Origin: Stictocephala bisonia
Taxonomy: Eukaryota > Arthropoda > Insecta > Hemiptera > Membracidae
Direction of reading: 5' to 3'
Assembly (NCBI GenBank): GCA_035578905.1
Contig: JAQJVL010000001.1
Span: 6,154,988 to 6,218,987, forward strand
Length of the DNA stretch: 64,000 nt
Shown: positions 1 through 11,640 of the stretch, piece after piece
Layout: every line of letters begins with the position of its first letter
How positions within the stretch are numbered: position 1 is the first letter of the stretch
Position numbers and translations under genes: made by a program
Notes under the pieces: generated by a model
What the model was told of the DNA's origin: nothing
The model's input: the letters and a program-made list of their open reading frames with translations, nothing else
Databases searched by the model: none

Positions 1-345
1 TTTCAGCCCCCCCGTATACAGGCCTAATGGGCCCCCACTCTCCGAGATATAAATAACTTATCTGCGAATGTTATGAGTTAATTTGATGATCGATTCACTT
101 GAAGTGAAGGTAGATTTACATTTAAGTAGCCGAGGCCCGAAACTCTTCGCGTAAGTGTGGACGAGAATGCGTGGGGAACAAATAGACTAGCCTCTGGCAA
201 CTTTTCCAATCTCGCCTTTGCTATAGAGGATACAGGTTTCAGGCCTAAAAGGGGACAACTTAGTGTCACTGTACGTGTATGGGTATTGCTGTAGTTTTGT
301 GTGTGGGTACCCCATCTTCAAAAACGTTATAAGCACCAATTGTAT
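1..345. other. Unclassified non-coding flank
   Basis: No gene or known element is recognised. A single core of the dispersed 34-36 bp minisatellite, ACTGTACGTGTATGGG, lies at 268-283, about 70 bp before the main array, so the array once extended further left or seeded here. A short minus-strand open frame (78-269) has no recognisable domain and looks like chance. Confidence 0.5.
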
Positions 346-351
346 CAAATC

Positions 352-640
352 AATACCACTGTACGTGTGTGGGTGGGCGGTGGACAATACCACTGTACGT
401 GTATGAGTGGGCGGTGGGCAATACCACTGTACGTGTATGGGTGGGTGGTGGGAAATACCACAGCACGTGTATGGGTGGGTGGTGGGCAATACCACAGTAC
501 GTGTATGGGTGGGTGGTGGGCAATACCACAGTACGTGTATGGGTGGGTGGTGGGCAATACCACTGTATGTGTATGGGTGGGCGGATGGGCAATACCACAG
601 TATGTGTATGGGTGGGCGGATGGGCAATACCACTGTGGGC
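352..640. repeat. Minisatellite, 34-35 bp unit (dispersed GTACGTGTATGGG family)
   Basis: Eight full tandem units plus a partial one, each starting AATACCACTGTACGTGTATG and ending in a GGGTGGGTGGTGGGC-type run. Units start at 352 and step by 34 to 556, then by 35 (556, 591, 626). The last two units carry GGCGGATGGGC instead of GGTGGTGGGC, which accounts for the extra base. The array is open in several frames on both strands, giving spurious repetitive proteins. It is the first of about eight related loci in the window. Confidence 0.95.
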
Positions 641-710
641 AATGTGTTCAACTAGGCAATTTCCATATCTATTTGATTGTCTTTCTACTACAAATCGCCT
701 GTCTCTTAGA

Positions 711-1330
711 TTATACTAGCTGTACCCGCCCGCTTCGCCGGTCATAATATTGAGTTTGATTTAGAACCTAATAGCTGAAAGAATTCGAGCATTTTTGCTT
801 CTTCTACCAATATTAGATTTTTTAGGAGGCATGTCATAAAAAGTAAACTGCAAAACAAATAATTATTTATTTTTTATTTTCACGTTTCACCACATGTTTT
901 AATTACCGAGGAAAAAAGGTTAACACCAAATACAGATCACCTGATCAAGTAAAAGTAGTGTGTGCTACATTCTCAAGGTGAAATGAAGAACTACAATAAA
1001 TCAAAACATATACAGTACTGTTGTTGTGAGAACTTCAATCTGCTTATGGCATGTGAAACTATATTAAACCACACAGACATATGTTTTTTGTAAACAATTC
1101 AGATTGTCCATTTGAATAACATGGGATCTTTAGGAGCCCGTGGGGCGGGACCCTGTGGATGGATCTGCATCAAACTTCACAGAAACCATCTCGGGAGTAT
1201 ATAGGACAACATCCTAAAGTTTCATGGCGATCGGTTGGATGGTTTGGCAGCGCATAAACTTCAAACATATATATATATATATATATATATACAAACACCC
1301 TCATTTATAAATATAGATTGTATATCAGGT
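711..1330 (+). repeat. Degenerate interspersed repeat with CCCGCTTCGC motif
   Basis: The stretch opens with CTAGCTGTACCCGCCCGCTT followed by CGCCGG. It closes near 1220-1262 with a segment reading AAAGTTTCATGGCGATCGGT and then an (AT)n microsatellite (about 1268-1290). A GCTTCGC-type head and a 'TTTCATcxxGATCGGTTxxxxGGTTT' tail recur in many arthropod interspersed repeats, which is general knowledge and not a search result. Element class is not assigned. A similar head (ACTGCCCGTGCTTCACTACG) occurs at 56897. Confidence 0.45.
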
Positions 1331-2655
1331 ATATATCCTAGTTGCAAATCCGAATAGTGCCTAATTAAGTCATTATATCTAGCTAAATTATCAAATTGCA
1401 TAATTCCAAGATATTATCAAACAATATTTTATAGATTTTATTCAGTACATTTTTTAGTGGAATAAAAAAATACTCTGGAGCCAGATAATAAATATTCTGG
1501 AGCCAATAACAATACACTGAAGAAGTCTCTTTACTCACCTGAAGAAAGTGCCAGTGCACAGATAATTTGTGTGATTTTGTGTTCCTTTTGTATACGTTAC
1601 TACTCCTCTGGTGTAAGTAAACTTGTCTTTTAAGGTAAGTTTGCTGATGTCCTATCTCTCCAATATACTAATCTTGCTATAAAAAAGTGTAAGTAAACAT
1701 TATAAAAGAAAGAAACAAGAAAACCCAGCCTCCTCCACCACCCATAGCTGGCCTAGTTCTCTCTCCCCTTTTTTTTCCTTCTTTTTATACTAACATTTTA
1801 TTGTAAATACACATAAATTTCTACACGAACCTCGATTGATAAAATTTTCATTTTGAACTCTTACAATCGTAATGTCTTACGATCCTTAAGTCACCATATT
1901 GCTGCAAGGATGAATTTTAAAAGCATTGCCAAAACATAAGATCGTATATAAAGTTTAATATTTGAAAATTGATAAATAGTATATTACTTATTGTATTTTT
2001 CCTATACTTATTTATTGTTTTAAAATTAATCTGTAGTATTTAAAAATATTCCGATTACTTGCAACATTTTACCAGTAAATATATGTAATAAGTTTAAGTA
2101 TTCTGAAATAACAAGGTTTTATTTCAACTATTAACATTTGAAACGTGCTATCAAATTATGAACCTATATTTACAGTTATCGTGCAGATCTCTCTAGCAAT
2201 GCATCCCTAAAATATAAATTTCATATAAATAAAGCTACCTTAAGAAAAGGGCTTTATAATTTCCGAGAAAACAGTAAAGATTAAATGTTTTGAAATAACT
2301 AAATTTGGTTATCAAAATTTAATACATGCATGAAATGAGATTAAATCATTGATCATAGAGAAAAAGGAAACAGTGGTCGCATCCAAAGTGAGTTAAATGT
2401 GTGTTGAGTTAGTGTATCGAGTAGTTATTTCTTCACATAGTCATACGATGACAGGGCCAGCACCTTGTCAGTCCTTCCTTTATTACCCCCAAATCCTCAA
2501 CGATTGACGTAGTAATCATTAGTACAGATTTATAAACATGTACATCAGTCGTAATCGAATCATAACTTCCACCGAAGCCTTCGCTCGGCAATAAGTATCT
2601 TTTCTCTTTGAATTAATTGAGTACCTTCTATAAAGATTTTGACTGTACTTTTAAT
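1331..2655. other. AT-rich non-coding DNA
   Basis: No open reading frame, repeat array or transposon end that I can recognise. There are poly-pyrimidine patches near 1750-1790. Confidence 0.5.
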
Positions 2656-2799
2656 ACAATACAGTGAACACGTTCTAGTGGATCAAAAGTTGATATAGTG
2701 AAATCTAAAAATTTAATATAGTCAAGAATTAAATGTTAAATTTCATATATTTAACTATAGAAAAACTATACAAATACTTGATTTTTTTTAAACCAACAT

Positions 2800-2935
2800 A
2801 TGGTCCACTAGAACATTTCTTCGCCTATCAAATGCCACTTCAAAAGTCACGATACGATCATTATAACGGACAGAATCGTTGCAATAGAAACCCACGTTTT
2901 GGCGTTTTTCGTGGAGCGAAACGGCCCAGATAAAA
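2800..2935 (+). repeat. Dispersed repeat, copy 1 (copy 2 at 32800-32905)
   Basis: Positions about 2845-2930 match the reverse complement of about 32812-32892. Both share ACGATCATTATAACGGACAG-like sequence, then GAATCGTTG, AATAGAAACCC and a GTTTTGG...CGTTTTTC stretch ending in GCGAAACG. A 66-codon frame at 2733-2933 runs through it and is explained by the repeat. Termini are not defined. A CTAGTGGA/TCCACTAG pair at 2674 and 2804 could mark a small inverted repeat. Confidence 0.6.
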
Positions 2936-4020
2936 TGAACGATAAAAAATGGTAGTGATTATTTCTACAGAGTATGTTGTACATTGAATATGGCTATATT
3001 GGTGTTTAATATCTTGTAATATTAAAACACCACGCGTCAAAGATAACCTTAAATGCCGCTAAGCCAAGTCGGGTCATTCATTAAATAAAATTAAGTTGAA
3101 ATGGTTGCCTTGCGACTATTGAATCATAGGCCGATGACCCCGCAGGTCGCGCATTCATATACTTATATAGCCTAAACGTATTTAAGCGCAATTTTTAAGC
3201 TTGCAATTAAGCCTACTTTTCATGGGTAAGGTATGCGTGAACTTATCAACAGTCATAGTTATTTATTGTCAAATTAAAAAATAAATATCCTATCATATTT
3301 TAAACTAAAAAAATAAAATAATTGTGATACTAATGTGGATTAAAAAAATAAATGTAAAACTGTCGTCCACTGAAATTCATACGTAGACTCCCAAATTGAA
3401 AAACAAAAACAGTAAATTATAAATTCGTCAAGTCAGAGACTCGGTTCACGTAACTTTGTCAAGTTCCGGAGTGACATCACGTGACTTCCGGCTGGGTCTA
3501 CTTCCGTAACATTTATAATCTTTTGGTTTACTTCCCTACCTGCATAACCTTGATCACGAGTCGCTAACGTAATTTTTCTTATTTGTTTATAAATGAACTT
3601 CAGAAAATTTACCGTTTCTTCTACCTTGCTAAGACTAGATAAAAAAAAAATACAAGACTCTAATATGATTTTGACATGGATTTACTGTCATATTTAATGA
3701 ATTAGAACAAAAGAATTGATGGAAATCCACGTATGGAGGATTATATAACATTAGTGTTTTGTTGTGTAATTCGAGTTGTAACTCTATACCTCCAAAAATT
3801 GTTCGTCAGTGCAACCTAACCAATGTCAAACAGTGTTTAATTGCAGCATGTACATAAATATACTTTTTTAAATTGCAGAATGTAAACAAAAACGCATTGA
3901 AAAAGTCAAAATATTCTTAAAATAACTAAAATTATGTCATCAATCATTCTATAAACTTCATTTATGTATACAAATTTAGGGAAAAATCACTCTTATAAAT
4001 AATCCATATGATTCAATTGT
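2936..4020. other. AT-rich non-coding DNA
   Basis: No gene or element recognised, apart from the regulatory-like motif cluster at 3464-3507 listed separately. Confidence 0.45.
3464..3507. promoter_or_regulatory. Possible regulatory motif cluster (ETS-like sites and CACGTG)
   Basis: Within 44 bases there are three ETS-like cores: TTCCGGA at 3464, ACTTCCGG at 3484 and ACTTCCGT at 3500. There is also a palindromic E-box, ATCACGTGAC at 3476-3485. Such clusters occur in insect promoters, but no gene, initiator or conserved exon is visible beside this one. It could be a promoter fragment carried by a repeat, or chance. Confidence 0.2.
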
Positions 4021-4672
4021 TATAAAGAACAAACACAACGTTTCGAAAAAAACTCCTGTTGTATTTAGGTGTTACTTACTATCTCAGTCTTCGTTTAAAA
4101 CTACAGTTTTTTTTGTAACCCATGATAACTTAAGAAAACCCTTAAAAACAACATGCTTATAGACGATGGTTGACAGTTAATAAAGTCACGTGTCCTTAAA
4201 AACTATCACACATAACACAGTTATAACAAAATATAAAAACCAATATGAAATAAAAAGAGCACAAAATGTAAAAATTGTCAATATACAAAAAAAAAAAAAA
4301 AAAAAATCAACTTGTCTTGCTGTAGTTCGTCTTTGAAATTCGTGGTGAGTTCCCCGTTCTGGTGGAGTTGGAGCGCTGTTTGGATAAGTTGAATATTTTT
4401 TGTATTTAATAACCTGCCCTATGTATTGTTGAACATTTTCATAATTTGCATTTCATATATTTTGTTCTAATTGTGTTACATGTGATCGCTTTTAAGAACA
4501 CGTGAATTTTTAACAGGTAGCTGTAGTCTATAAGCATGTAGTTTTTAGAGGTTTATTAAATTATTTTGAGTTAAGAAAAAAAACTACTTGTAAATGTGGA
4601 GTAAGATAGTAAGTAACACCTGAAGAGAGATTTGTTATACCTATCGAAACGTTGTGTTTGTTCCTTAAACAC
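4021..4672. mobile_element. Fold-back (long-TIR) non-autonomous DNA element
   Basis: The two ends are long imperfect inverted repeats of roughly 220 bp. The left arm (about 4021-4240) and the right arm (about 4440-4672, reverse complement) share AACAAACACAACGTTTCGA, GGTGTTACTTACTATCT, ACATGCTTATAGAC and TCACGTGT followed by CTTAAAA. The core holds an A21 tract at about 4286-4306 and no coding capacity. Target duplications are not clear, so superfamily is not assigned. Confidence 0.75.
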
Positions 4673-5139
4673 TTGAAGCATTGGAAACATACAATAATTT
4701 TCTACCATTCATAAATTAGTTAATTAAATATGAATTAATAATGAATAAAATATTAATAATTGTATTCCACCTTATATCTCTCAACTATTAATGGATTAGA
4801 TAAAAATAGAATATATTTATAATTTTACTATTGCACTATGTGAAAACTCGTATAAAAAATAAAAATAACCAATTTCTACATTTACAAATATTTGACAGCC
4901 AAACAAACACTGAGGAAGTTGTAAAATTAAATCAATGGGACCAATTCAAACCCTTTTAACTGCACAGTGATCCTGTAAACAGGAGGTTATTACCGATGCT
5001 CTGTCGTTATCCTACATCCTGGTTTCCACACCACGATTTATATTTTAGAGGTATTCACTTAAGTATTTTTATAATTGCTCGAAATAAATTTCTGTACGAA
5101 GGTAATAGTAGAAAAATATATAGATTTGAACAGTTTTAG
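4673..5139. other. AT-rich non-coding DNA
   Basis: Nothing recognisable between the fold-back element and the first LINE relic. Confidence 0.45.
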
Positions 5140-5640
5140 CAGACATGTACAAACAAATTGACCAAATAGTTCTGCTGACAGCCAACTATGGAGTCCAGTA
5201 TCCGTATATGTCATATGCTGTCCCAATTTGGGGACAGGATTGCAATATGAAGACCCCGTTTCTTTTTAAGATTCAAAAACTGGCTGTTGGGCTTTGGTCT
5301 ATATAGTCACCAAAATTGCTGAGGAAAATTTGTGTCTTTAAACATCCTCACTTTTCAATTTTTTATATCCAATATACTTTACTACTTGTAAACGCAATAT
5401 CAATAGGCCTATATTTTCTTCAAAAAGCGCCACCAATATACGTTACTTCATAGATTGAATACAAATACTCTATCACATTCAACTTAATTTTCCAACAGCC
5501 ACCTTTTATATAATGGAATGCAGTTATTTAATTATCTTCCAAACAATATGAAGTTGGAGTCAAACCCACTGAAGTAAAAAAAAACCATTCCAAAGATATC
5601 CATTTGGCCAAGTGCTACTAAAAAATTGTAAATACTAAAT
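5140..5640 (+). pseudogene. LINE reverse transcriptase C-terminal relic (jockey/CR1-like)
   Basis: A plus-strand frame from about 5145 reads through a segment containing YMSYAVPIWGQ and then FLFKIQKLAVGL. This is the thumb-region pattern 'YxxYgvxxWG...lfkxQKrAxR' of jockey/CR1-type non-LTR retrotransposons. Two stops follow near 5307. After frameshifts the relic continues with NILTFQFFISNILYYL (about 5341) and, near 5510, GMQLFNYLPNNMKLESNP, the usual 'GVKLxNxLPxxIK' C-terminal region. It is 5'-truncated and inactive. The related fragment at 50830-51390 keeps a tail; none is clear here. Confidence 0.75.
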
Positions 5641-5894
5641 ATGTAATATTTCATAGTTCATTTGAAAAGTAACTACTCTTATGTTATATATTTCACATTT
5701 TATACTACTTTAATTTAAAAGATGTACTTATCAGTTAACTAGGAAAGCAATAGAACTGATATTGTATTTCATAAAGTTTTAATAATCTTTATTTTCCACC
5801 AATTTCAAGATCATTACTGGATTTTTCTTGTTTTATTTATTCTAATTACTATTGTCATAATATCACTCACTATTATTACATATTATTATTACTC

Positions 5895-6835
5895 ACTGAC
5901 CTTGCAGTCCTTGAAGAGTATTTTAGAACCTGGAAGCTAAATCTTAACCCATCAAAAACCGAAGTAGCCTGCTTTCACTTAAGTAACAGACTGGCCAATC
6001 GAAAACTGAACATCTCTCTAAATGGTGTATAAATCCATCATAATGTTCATTCACAGTACCTGGGAGTAACGTGAGATCAACCTTTAAAAGCCGTCTTAAA
6101 AAAATATCAGCTAATATCAAAACCACAGCAAATCATATTGCTGGAACAACCTGGTGAGCCAACACACACGTCTTGCGTACAACTGCACTGTCACTGGATA
6201 TAGTGCTCCTTTACGGCTAAATAGTGTTCCCACTAAAGTGGTGAACACTATTTTATGCTATTAAGCTATCAAACTTTATAGGATCATGAGAGCTATTAGT
6301 GGCACTCTCAAGTCAATTCCACTTCCTTGGCTCCCTGTGCTCTGCATCATAGCTCTTCCAGAGATAAGACGTCAGGAGGCACTACTCAAAGAATTCAATA
6401 AGATCTTGAATGCCCCACATCTACTATTTCCACGTCAGAACGGTCGCTTAAAATCTCGAAACCACCTCTGCTTTCCAGTTGAGCAGATCAAACTTCTCGC
6501 CCGATACTAGCTGGGCCATAACATGGAACCGTTTTTATGGGCGAAATAAGTTCCTTATTAATGAACCGTAATACCTGTAGGCGGGATGAACCTCCTTCGT
6601 TGGGAGTGGACGTTCTTGAATCGGTCTCGAACCGGTGTTGGCAGATGCAATTACTGGAAGTATAAATAAGGATTGACACTAGATCATTCATGTGATTGCG
6701 GGGAATCTATTCAAACAATGGATCACATAGTTACAGAATGCCCCCTGCGCTCTTTTTCGGAGGGATTAGCAGCACAAACAGAATCAGTGAGACAGGTCTC
6801 AAATGGCTTGATGGATTGTACTTAGCTTTGTGACA
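5895..6835 (+). pseudogene. LINE reverse transcriptase C-terminal relic, second family
   Basis: From about 5895 the frame reads DLAVLEEYFRTWKLNLNPSK and then TEVACFHLSNRLANRKLNIS, a common insect jockey-like RT pattern. It breaks at a stop inside the next line and at QYLGVT followed by a stop. After frameshifts it resumes at 6286 as MRAISGTLKSIPLPWLPVL, then EIRRQEALLKEFNKIL. It ends near 6690 with a zinc-knuckle-like CDCGESIQTMDHIVTECPL. Several stops make it non-functional. The fragment at 63430-63910 on the minus strand is the same family: both have the EIRRQ/DIRRK block and the CDC...QTMDHI block. Confidence 0.8.
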
Positions 6836-9598
6836 AGAGGTCACTTAACATTTTAATTCAATGAATATGCCATCATGACTTTTTGATCTTTATCCAAATA
6901 TACATCGCAGCTTTTAAAATTTACAAATGGTAGCTGACAACAAACCGTACCATTGATTCACACACATAAATATATTGGTCACTAACTCTTTGCTAATCAT
7001 TTTATCATTGGTATTGCAATTTTTAACGTGTACTCAAAACTACAGAGTGAACATTTTTAAGTTTAAGATAAAATAAATCACGCAATTGTAAATAAAATAA
7101 ATACGAAATCAAGCAAAAAAGTAAGAAACACTAACAAATGTTGAATCAAATCAAAATATTAAAAAAAATACCAATAACTTAATAAACATAATAAGTAAAT
7201 ATTATGATCATATACAAAGTTTAGGGTAAAACAACACACAAAGCAAACTTTGAACAATTATATTTATTTTTGTATAGCTGTTGTAATCATTCAATTTCTT
7301 ACTTCCCAAGGAACAGGAGTTATATTATATTTAATGTATGATATTTTCTATAGTTTGGTTTATTTTTCTGAGCAATGTCTTAGACCCTGGTGAGAAAACA
7401 TAAAAATATTTATTTAATATGGAAAAATAGTTTGCTAATTCAACGTAAAAAGAATTTTTCATTTAACACATTAATTATACAAACTTTCTCAATTTAAGAA
7501 TGAATTAATGGTTTTATTGATTTTAGCAGGATAACATAATTAAATTCATTATGCTGTTAGTAAATTTGATTGCATTTATTACAACATAAGGGAAGATCAT
7601 TCTCTTTTCATTTAAAATAGTTGAAAATGATATAGACTTTAGAAGAATTCAGATTCACCATTACTATAAAATAAATAAGTGGAAATGGCTTGGCTATTGC
7701 TGTGGGTGGAGTTATTTAAGTTCATAGTACACTAAAAGCTGTAATGACTAACCATTGATACAGGTTCTGTACATTCTCGACTCTGTTTTAGAGTACAATT
7801 TTAGCGTTACTTTTGAACTATAATTTTTATTATACTGAGGAGATACGTTTTTATTACTACATCTATTATTTAAAGGCATGCTATATAGTTTTATGATGTT
7901 TTTATCACCAGTGGGTAGAAGAAGGTCTATTTTTTCTCAGAAAATTATTTTTATTCCACGGAAAACATATTAAAATATATATAAGAAATTAAAAATGTAA
8001 TTTTTTGTTATATATTTAGCGTGATTTTTCATCAACTTTTTTCTCGATGTAGTTTTTTTAAACCAAATACGAATTAGATTTAATTTTGGTCTACGACAAT
8101 TATTTCTGGAAACTACTTTTACGGTAAATCGTCTATGGCGGCCATAAGCACAATAGTAGCAAGAGCTATGACAGAAGACACGCGCGCGCGCACACGCACA
8201 TAAGCCGATTTGTCCATTTTCGCCAGGCTCCCGATTTAACATAAATTACGAATTTTTGTTGAGTATATAGACGATTATAAGTTAGCTTATGTTTGGTTAG
8301 TTATGCAAAAAGTGTATTTTTGGTATGCAAAATTAATTTTATAGCAAAGCCAATTAATTAAATATTCGTATTCAGCATAAATAATATTTAAAATGTAAAA
8401 GTAACTGTAGATAAATAGCGATAAAAAAGTTGTATTTTTCACTATTTAATAAAACATAAGTTTTAAGATAAAAAAAAATGAGTTTTCCGCGGTTTAAATC
8501 GACTTCCTCGATTTATATGAACTCATTTCTTAAAGAATTTTTAACAAGAAATCATATTTTCAGAAGTATTTGGACCATGATAACGGTGACAAATAACTTT
8601 CAAACGACAAAACAAAATAATTAATAACAAAAGACACCTGAATTATAGTTATTAATAGTATTAAAACGAGGTTAGTTAATACTAAAACACATCTGGTGCA
8701 CTTCCAATGCATAGTTAACCAACCAATCCCCTCATATCCCAATCCTCACATCCAATCCCCTCATAGTTAACCGACGTAGGGTGGAGAGTTTCGTAAGAGA
8801 TATTGCGGACTTTTGTCAACATTGGTGGGAAAACGAACAGGTCACAGCTGAAGAGAGGGCAAAAGTAAGACACCCTTTTTAGTTTCGTTCAACACCAAAC
8901 AAAAATTCCATTTTTAATTCGTAATCGCGTGGTTTCAAACATCGCAGTAATTTAAAATTTTGAATATGTTCACTTTTAAGTAAACAACCTCAAAGTTGCT
9001 ATATACAGGTGTCCTGCTTTTATTGTCCCTTATTTTACGGAGTTGTTTGTCTGGTCAAAACAAGCAAAAATCGCAACATAAAAATTTCCTATCTCGATTA
9101 GTTTTTTTTCTGTGTGTCTGTATGTGATTTAAAAAATCTAAATATCTCAAATACGATTTGAGATCTAATACTAAGGTTGGGTATGAATATGAACTTAAAG
9201 ACACCTTGCACTTTGAAATGTATGCTTAGGGTTACAAAATGAGATATATGTGTTTCGAAATGGTGACTGTCCGAAAAAGTCAAAGTAAAAAATTTACACA
9301 GCCATAAATTTTACAAAATCATCTAAAGACAAAAATTGATAGACTATTATTCGACAAATCACAGAGAAAACTGTAATTTTGTGAACGAAATTGTAGCTAT
9401 CCCAAATAATTGTTATAGTAATTGCCAGCTTAGGCATACTTTAGGCACTGATATTTTTAGACAGCCAACATTGTTAAACAGATGAAGTTAGGCATAAAAC
9501 CTTTTCAACCTCAACATGTCTTTCTAAGGTGAACTTTCATTACAGAATTTAAGAACTAGACCTCAAACAGTTTTTAGATATTTGTATAGTCTTTGCCA
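6836..9598. other. AT-rich non-coding DNA
   Basis: No recognisable gene or transposon. A short CG/CA alternating microsatellite sits at about 8179-8201. A small near-duplication around 8712-8772 repeats CATAGTTAACC and CCAATCCCCTCATA. Minus-strand frames at 7970-8242, 8560-8742 and 9098-9283 have no family resemblance and look like chance. Confidence 0.5.
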
Positions 9599-10393
9599 GT
9601 ATAAGATGCACAGAGACCAGTTAGGCTGAGGCATCCACCCCCATTCTTGCAGTATAAGATGCACAGAGACCAGTTAGGCTGAGGCATCCACCCCCATTCT
9701 TGCAGTATAAGATGCACAGAGACCAGTTAGGCTGAGGCATCCACCCCCATTCTTGCAGTATAAGATGCACAGAGACCAGTTAGGCTGAGGCATCCACCCC
9801 CATTCTTGCAGTATAAGATGCACAGAGACCAGTTAGGCTGAGGCATCCACCCCCATTCTTGCAGTATAAGATGCACAGAGACCAGTTAGGCTGAGGCATC
9901 CACCCCCATTCTTGCAGTATAAGATGCACAGAGACCAGTTAGGCTGAGGCATCCACCCCCATTCTTGCAGTATAAGATGCACAGAGACCAGTTAGGCTGA
10001 GGCATCCACCCCCATTCTTGCAGTATAAGATGCACAGAGACCAGTTAGGCTGAGGCATCCACCCCCATTCTTGCAGTATAAGATGCACAGAGACCAGTTA
10101 GGCTGAGGCATCCACCCCCATTCTTGCAGTATAAGATGCACAGAGACCAGTTAGGCTGAGGCATCCACCCCCATTCTTGCAGTATAAGATGCACAGAGAC
10201 CAGTTAGGCTGAGGCATCCACCCCCATTCTTGCAGTATAAGATGCACAGAGACCAGTTAGGCTGAGGCATCCACCCCCATTCTTGCAGTATAAGATGCAC
10301 AGAGACCAGTTAGGCTGAGGCATCCACCCCCATTCTTGCAGTATAAGATGCACAGAGACCAGTTAGGCTGAGGCATCCACCCCCATTCTTGCA
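9599..10393. repeat. Perfect 53-bp satellite array, 15 copies
   Basis: The unit begins GTATAAGATGCACAGAGACC and contains GCTGAGGCATCCACCCCC. Starts fall at 9599, 9652 and on to 10341 in exact 53-base steps, giving 15 units over 795 bp. I found no substitution between units by eye. The left edge follows GTCTTTGCCA and the right edge runs into GTCGTTACCAG. 53 is not a multiple of three, so open frames here are incidental. The identity suggests very recent amplification or strong homogenisation, and real copy number may differ from the assembly. Confidence 0.98.
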
Positions 10394-10949
10394 GTCGTTA
10401 CCAGTCTCCCTTGAAGTCTTGGATATTCTTCTTACTTTCCAACGCCAAAGTTCTATTGAACGGGACGTCGGACAGATGGGATTCACGTTTTGTGATATTG
10501 CCCTTTTTTGGTAACAAAAGCGAACTATAATTAAATTATTTCTGATCAACCATTTTATTTGTAGTATGTCTTGGACTGAACTATTTCTAAGAATTAATTA
10601 AAGGGCGGACTTGCTAATGACCTTAGAAATGCGGAGGACTGACTCTTGGGTTCGACAACAGAGGATTAGGCCTGCCCGGCCTTCCTGGACTCTGTGCATC
10701 TTAATCATCCAAAAATTATATATATTTTATAATCAATGAAGAAAATGGCTTGAGAGAGGACCCATGGTATATATATTTGCTTGTTTTGACCTGACAAAAA
10801 TCCAGTAAAATATGGTACAGTCGAAGCCGGACAGGTACCTTGTACAACTATGTCACTTACAGCACATAGTATATCCGGCAGTCTAGATAATATTTCATGT
10901 ATGCATTTCATAGGATATAGTTTAATCCCCACAACGGTCAATATTTCGA
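10394..10949. other. Non-coding flank of the 53-bp array
   Basis: No gene recognised. A 14-base inverted copy of part of the satellite unit (TAAGATGCACAGAG as reverse complement) lies at 10692-10705 beside a GC-rich patch (10660-10690). Satellite and flank may therefore belong to one larger inverted-repeat element. Confidence 0.4.
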
Positions 10950-11511
10950 AGTACATGTATGGGTGGGTGGGAGGGTGAATAACACTACGTTTATGGGTGG
11001 TCAGGAGGTTTAGTACCACTGTACGTGTAGAGGTGGATTTGAGTTCAGTACCACCGTACGTGTACGGGTGAGTGAGGTGGGGACCCGTACCACGGTACGA
11101 TATGAGTCGGTGGGAAATCAGTACCACGGTACTTGTAGAGGTGGGTTTGAGTTCAGTACTACCGTACGTGTATGGGTGAGTGGGGGGGATTAGTACCACG
11201 GTACGAGATGAGTCGGTGGCAGATCAGTACCACAGTACGATATGAGTCAGTGGGGGTCAGTACAACCTTACGAGTATGGATGGGTGGGGAGATCAGTACC
11301 ACGGTACGATATGAGTCGGTGGGAAATCAGTACCACGGTACTTGTATAGGTGGGTGTGAGTTCAGTACTACCGTACGTGTATGGGTGAGAGGGGGGGGGT
11401 CAGTACCACGGTATGATATGAGTCAGTGGCAGATCAGTACCACGATTAGTCCTAAGTTCGCCAATTGTATAAAACACTTTTGTACAATAAAGCCATTATT
11501 ATTATTATTAC

Positions 11512-11561
<50 letters not shown>

Positions 11562-11640
11562 CGGTACGATATGAGTTGGTCGGGGTCAGTACCACCGTAC
11601 GAGTATGAGTGGGTGGGACGTTTACAAACTATCTGATCTA
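10950..11640. repeat. Minisatellite, 34-36 bp units (dispersed GTACGTGTATGGG family)
   Basis: Several monomer types alternate: one with CCACGGTACGATATGAGTCG, one with CCACGGTACTTGTAGAGG, and one with CTACCGTACGTGTATGGGTG. The combination returns at 11043, 11151 and 11360 (spacings 108 and 209), indicating three- and six-monomer higher-order repeats. The array is interrupted by an insertion at 11445-11556 with a 7-base target duplication. It belongs to the same family as 352-640 and 23301-23905. Confidence 0.93.
11445..11556 (+). mobile_element. Retroposed LINE/SINE 3' end with (ATT)n tail inside minisatellite
   Basis: The insert reads through ACAATAAAGCC and ends in a long (ATT)n tail (about 11495-11556, one ACT interruption). 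It is flanked by the direct repeat TACCACG at 11438-11444 and 11557-11563. A polyadenylation-like AATAAA, a simple-repeat tail and a target duplication are the hallmarks of a severely 5'-truncated retroposition event. The parent element is not identified. Confidence 0.7.

Noticed and set aside
301..747. Open frames of up to 148 codons with repetitive VYGWVVGNTT-type proteins
   Set aside because: They arise from the 34-35 bp minisatellite. Similar frames appear on both strands and in several phases, with no promoter or start context.
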